NCBI GenBank assembly: GCA_020746875.1
Contig: JAGTJL010000011.1
Location: 682,001 to 746,000 of the forward strand
Source: Rhexocercosporidium sp. MPI-PUGE-AT-0058
Lineage: Eukaryota > Ascomycota > Leotiomycetes > Helotiales
Length of the DNA: 64,000 nt
Direction: 5' to 3'
Position 1 is the stretch's first letter, and every line of letters begins with the position of its first letter. The position numbers and the translations under genes are program-made. The notes under the pieces were generated by a model. It ran no database searches, was not told the origin of the DNA, and saw only the letters and a program-made list of their open reading frames with translations. Of the stretch, positions 63,150 to 64,000 are shown piece by piece.

Positions 63150-64000
63150 AAATAAGACGTACGAATCGATTCTAAGAGGACGTCAAGCTAAGTCTAAAGA
63201 ATATTAAAAGATATGTAAAGATAAACTATTACGATATTATAATAGGACTTATATATTATTTAAGAAGTCATTTCGGAGTAAGATTTTAAGTATTAATTAT
63301 AATAATGCCGTAGTAAAATACTTTAGGTTCTGAAGAACCTTTGAATTGCTTTCGAGGAAATACTTTTGGTAAGGATTACGTATAAACGTTAAAAAGTATA
63401 TGAACACTTACGTAAAATATTAAAAAAGGAAACTAAAAAGGCATCGACCTTACGGCGAATTAGTCCCGTTTTTTATTCTTTTAAAACCTTAAGAAGAGAT
63501 AATTATAAATTTTATTATAAACTTACTATTAAGTAAAAGAGTAAGTCGAGTATACGATTTTATTCTTATAATCGTCGATTGATTTACGAAGTTAATTCGG
63601 TATATCCTTATAACGAAGACAATTATTATATTCGAGTTAGCCGAGCTTTTTATATAATATATATATAAGGACTTTAAATGCCTTAAGGGTATTACTACTA
63701 ATAAAAGCTCTGTCTTTATAAGCAAGTTCTAGTCTTTAATAATGTTCTACTTTCAGGTTCGACGCCGACTTAATATTATATTTTATCCGCAAATTAATAA
63801 GTAAACCAAACGGCAAAACTAAATCTTAGAATTCTATTTAAAGATATATTATAATTATCGTTAAAATAATTAGGCCTTTAAATTAGCTTTAACGGAATTC
63901 ATATATAATAATTTAATATATATATTTATTAATTTAATACCTTTTCGGATGCTATATAAGTTTAACTTAAAGCTTAGTTTAAACGTCGAGGACGACGTTT
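63150..64000 (+). pseudogene. gypsy integrase relic (partial, runs off window)
   Basis: Readable segments include RTFELLSRKYFW, then KRHRPYGELVPFFIL, IIINFIINLLLSK, VYDFILIIVD and FTKLIRYILITKTII. They match the integrase zinc-binding lead-in and the start of the DDE core, where the first catalytic Asp of the family's MDFI motif is Asn here. The remainder lies beyond 64,000. Confidence 0.85.

Larger units (their letters stand above)
59690..64000 (+). mobile_element. Ty3/gypsy LTR retrotransposon, RIP-degraded, cut by window end
   Basis: The order gag - CCHC knuckle - aspartic protease - reverse transcriptase - RNase H - integrase on one strand defines a Ty3/gypsy element. All domains carry stops and transition-type substitutions, so it cannot be functional. 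The gag and pol frames differ by one position. The integrase continues past the right edge, and the 3' LTR is not in the window. Confidence 0.93.

Overview
This window looks like a piece of a filamentous ascomycete (Pezizomycotina) genome with a two-compartment structure. About 1-34,560 and 45,300-64,000 are extremely AT-rich, full of TTA/TAA/ATA runs and in-frame TAA/TAG. Their recognisable coding relics differ from their families mainly by C-to-T or G-to-A type changes: Gln to stop, Trp to stop, His to Tyr, Asp to Asn. That is the signature of repeat-induced point mutation (RIP). Between them, at about 35,000-45,290, sits a balanced-composition island with intact, spliced genes. The genus cannot be fixed from the sequence alone.

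Left AT-rich arm: mostly unreadable repeat debris. It holds a degraded HDDC2-type HD-domain phosphohydrolase gene (about 1.7-2.4 kb, +), a second HD-protein-like relic on the other strand (about 3.4-3.7 kb), several unidentified coding relics and three tandem-repeat arrays.

Island: a membrane protein of the DUF6594 type (minus strand) is divergent from a small unidentified two-exon gene. Next comes an eight-exon gene whose splicing I resolved to 899 residues, with the order protein kinase - ankyrin repeats - subtilisin-like (S8) peptidase. Then follow a 3' fragment of a tandem CCCH zinc-finger gene and a Fot1/pogo-type transposase with six nonsense codons and no frameshift. A 156-bp hAT-type MITE with a perfect 8-bp target duplication lies just downstream of the DUF6594 gene. 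The whole island is bounded by a 44-bp inverted repeat (42/44 identical) flanked by TA on each side, so it may be a single 10.3-kb TIR element carrying host-type genes as cargo.

Right AT-rich arm: more RIP debris with minisatellites, a degraded SET-domain relic (about 58.2-58.7 kb) and a Ty3/gypsy retrotransposon (gag, protease, RT, RNase H, integrase) running off the right edge.

Working together: the kinase-ankyrin-S8 protein, the DUF6594 membrane protein and the small gene are the only intact genes. By analogy with fungal NLR-like proteins that use S8 domains, they could form a recognition-and-response module. No partner, ligand or phenotype is visible in the sequence, so that role is inference.
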